Below are positions 61,086 to 64,000 of a stretch of DNA of 64,000 nucleotides, piece after piece. The first letter of the stretch is position 1. Every line of letters begins with the position of its first letter. Source of the DNA: Merluccius polli (taxonomy: Eukaryota > Chordata > Actinopteri > Gadiformes > Merlucciidae). The stretch spans positions 59,468 through 123,467 of the forward strand of contig JAOPHQ010000618.1 in NCBI GenBank assembly GCA_030340625.1, read 5' to 3'. The notes beneath the pieces were generated by a model that saw only the letters and a list, made by a program, of their open reading frames with translations, ran no database searches and was not told the DNA's origin. Position numbers and translations under genes: made by a program.

Positions 61086-62730
61086 TGGGGGTTACAATCC
61101 AGTACATTCTGCAGATTTATAGCTATGTCCTTAGTGTTAAGCTGAGCATAATGGGGACAAGATGATTTTATGATATCTCAACACACACACACCGCTACAG
61201 TTGATTGATTGGTCCAGGTTTGGACAGCAACTTAAAACAGCGGAAGTTGAATAGCAGAAGCAGCTGATGTGTGAGTGGTAAGATATTGCCTACCTGGGCT
61301 CTTTCCCTGTCCTCAGCACTTATCTTTATATGCTGCTGTGTACACAGAAGGTGAATCTAGTTGAACCTCAGACTCTCTGGTCTTAATGTAAAAACAACCA
61401 TCAGTCTCAGTGCACCACATACGCCTGCACAGATACACCTATAATGCATTAACTAAATACATGCAGAACACCAATACATATTTTTATGTTTCAGCCATGC
61501 ACTTTACATGGACATGTAGTCATTTATCAGGCGCTGTTATGACAAGCGACTTACAATTGTGGCTGTGAACAATCAAATGGTACTTTTTACAAAAAAGATG
61601 AACTATAGTCGTTTTGGTACAACTTGGTACTTAGTAACATCATAGTTACAGGGTTTATGTCTATAGTTACACTCCTATAGTAATACTAAGCAAGTACTAA
61701 GATTCATTGTTGGTGGAGGTAGAGTGGGATGACAGATGTGATGTGGGTGGGTGCAGAGCCAGAGACTACCCTCAATGCGTCAAGGAGAACTCAACGTGGG
61801 CGGCTACAGTGGAGTGAGATGTACAGTGGCATGAGTAGTTTAGTAGGGTCATATAGGTGCTGCCGAGATGCCATCCCCTTGACCTCGTCCTTTATATCAA
61901 CTGGAAATCCTACCATCCCTGTGTCTCCACCCCTCCCTCCCTCCATTCATTCGTCCATCCATCTCCTTCCCTACCTATTCCTGGTCAAGGCCAGGTGGCC
62001 GTCCCCATAGTCCAATCAAAAGTCTTCTTGTACAATTGACAGATTCTTTTCATGACTGGATAATGTTGCCATGGCATAAAATATGCCATTCATCTGTCAC
62101 TAGACTGAAATAATATAGCTAACAAAAGGAATGTAAATAAAGGATTCAATACATTGTGTCAGTCAGGTGCAGTTGAATGTGTGAAATGAAAAACATAAAT
62201 GTGTGTGTGTGAAACAGATGGCTTTGACCAGCCCCTAGCCAGCATACTGAAGGGTGAGGCAGCATGACCCTGGTAACTCTGCAAATAGCCTGTCACCCTC
62301 TCCTTACAGACACAGATGGCAGCACCGACATGGTTCAAATGTTGATGTTGTTGTTTAGCTGTCAAAACATATTTGCATTTTTCAATCATATTTGTTAGAT
62401 GTATTTATTTTTAATCTTACCTGTTGGGTTGGTTGTTATGGGGTCAATTACTGCATTATTAAATATCAATAGGAAACCTGGGCATAATCATTCTGGATTT
62501 AAAATATGACAAGACACATGCTTCATATTTAATAGAAATTAAATGATGGCATTTCTTTGTGGTTAGATCTCTCTTATAACCCCTAAACAAGAATATGGGG
62601 AGATAGTGTAGTGACTAGGATGTCCGCATCCTACCTCAGGGCCTACTTGAGTAAGATACATAACCCCTGCCTGTATCTGTGTTTCCTGAAGGTAGCTTTG
62701 GACACAAGTGTCTACCACTAAATGACTGAA
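61086..62730. other. frmpd1 intron, nothing recognised
   Basis: I searched for the first half of the PDZ domain and an initiating exon on the minus strand and found neither; they must lie beyond the window. Confidence 0.5.
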
Positions 62731-62732
62731 TT

Positions 62733-63314
62733 AAAGGACAATTCTGGTGCAAAATGAGACCATATAATCATAACACATGTCCACCGAGTTGGACCGTTCT
62801 CTGGGATCAGTTTTCATTCTAGTCGAATGGAACCAAAGTTCTCGAAAACCGCTAATTATCTTATAACGCTAGCTGTGAGGGCAGATATTCATGTAAAATA
62901 AATCACAATTCTATACCACTAACAAGGCTCAAAATCGCACCACACTTCCACGGTAGCATAATGAGGGTCCCTACATGTAAAACGAAGCATTGAGAACTTT
63001 GTAAGTGTACAGACAGTTTATTAAAAAGAAAGTTAAGAAAACCAGTGCCTTCATGAAAACAAGCGGGCGCCATCTTTGGAAAACATGTGTACGCCTCTTC
63101 CGGCTCATTACGTTGCACAGCGTTCGTCGCTCGACTGGTCGTGACTGTTTGCCAAAGATGGCCTGCCCCCACAGCTAGCGTTATATGCTAATTAGCGGTT
63201 TTCGAGAACTTTGGTTACATTCGACTAGAATGAAAACTGATCCCAGAGAACGGTCCAACTCGGTAGACATGTGTTATGATCATATGGTCTCATTTTGCGC
63301 TGGAATTGTCCTTT
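62733..63314. mobile_element. MITE with terminal repeats of about 150 bp
   Basis: Ends AAAGGACAATTCTGG and GAATTGTCCTTT. Inverted arms about 150 bases long include CCGAGTTGGACCGTTCTCTG. Interior matches 13985-14190. No clear target-site duplication. Confidence 0.85.
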
Positions 63315-63363
63315 GACAACTAAGTAGCAATATGTAGGCCATTAAAAAGATTCAGATGCATAG

Positions 63364-63440
63364 TCTTTCTACACATGCGTAACCGCATCTTTCATCACTG
63401 TTACAGTGATGAAAGATGCGGTTATGCATGTGTAGAAAGA
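63364..63440. repeat. 77-bp near-perfect palindrome
   Basis: TCTTTCTACACATGC and the following bases to 63400 are mirrored to 63440 with a single mismatch and a 3-base centre. Confidence 0.95.
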
Positions 63441-64000
63441 TTGTATACAGTCTGTATACAAAACACAAGAACACACATAATCAGGATATATAGTCCTTAT
63501 AAAATCAGCTGGCACACAGATTGTCACATTAAAAAAAAGACATCAGCTGTGCAGATCTACTAAAATGTGAGAGCCTGTTCTGGAAGCCACTAGTAGGCAC
63601 TTTTTAGAACAAAAACAGAAAAAGTAGGCTATTTTTAGACCGCTCCAAAGGGACTGGGTAGACTTCGGTACCCCACTGCAGCTTTCTTACAGCTGGGAGA
63701 GCGGTTGACAGTAACCGCTCACAGTAACCGTCTCTTCAGTAGTTTTATGATACACATTTCGTTTCCACAATTTTCCTAAAAAAAAGGATGGCCCTCAGCA
63801 CCTCGTATGCACCAGCTATAGATCAAGTCAAATGATGCGCCGCATAAACACAGGTGCAGCCATCTGCTTTTCATCTGCACTCCTGAATGTTCTGCACAAT
63901 GCTGTTCAGAATTAAAATGGGGAAGGTAAAGTGGGGAAATATAAAATACGCTGTGTTGTTTTCCCACGGGCTCATTGGTTGTGCTACCTACACATGATGC

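Noticed and set aside
61729..62389. Frames of 60-93 codons upstream of the visible PDZ exon
   Set aside because: None encodes the first half of a PDZ domain or has suitable splice sites, so they are not frmpd1 exons.

Overview
The window is vertebrate nuclear DNA, most likely from a ray-finned fish. Evidence: long introns with GT-AG splice sites, very long CA/TC/TA microsatellites, many non-autonomous hAT and Harbinger elements, fish-type LINE tails, and two vertebrate gene families. The species cannot be named from the sequence alone.

Two protein-coding genes were found, both on the minus strand. (1) A complete slc47a gene (MATE-type multidrug and toxin extrusion transporter; ATG at 40665, stop at 23780) can be assembled from 16 exons with consistent splice phases into 574 codons. 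(2) The 3' part of frmpd1 (FERM and PDZ domain-containing 1) runs from a partial PDZ exon at 61026 through the FERM exons to the stop codon at 43991. Its first exons lie beyond 64000. slc47a lies about 3.3 kb downstream of frmpd1 in the same orientation. The two genes have no evident functional link. One exports organic cations across the plasma membrane; the other is a membrane-associated scaffold.

Layout: 1-23,500 is gene-free and made of nested DNA transposons, LINE tails, a mobile element carrying a 52-bp minisatellite, a fold-back element with arms of about 430 bp, and a 1.7-kb tandem duplication. 23,780-40,665 is slc47a, whose 8.7-kb intron 8 holds a complete hAT copy and a Harbinger element broken by another hAT insertion. 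40,666-43,990 is intergenic and contains two long CA arrays. 43,991-61,026 is frmpd1, with an endogenous-retrovirus pol remnant and several nested MITEs in its introns. 61,027-64,000 is further frmpd1 intron.

Main points of interest: frmpd1 carries two apparent reading-frame breaks and one non-consensus splice donor; at least five of its splice acceptors use a (TG)n microsatellite as the upstream tract; a 52-bp minisatellite recurs at several loci inside one repeat family with about 1 to 14 units; and a C-rich 'GTCGACAATCGCG' motif is shared by at least three different transposons. At least eight insertions have readable 8-bp target-site duplications.
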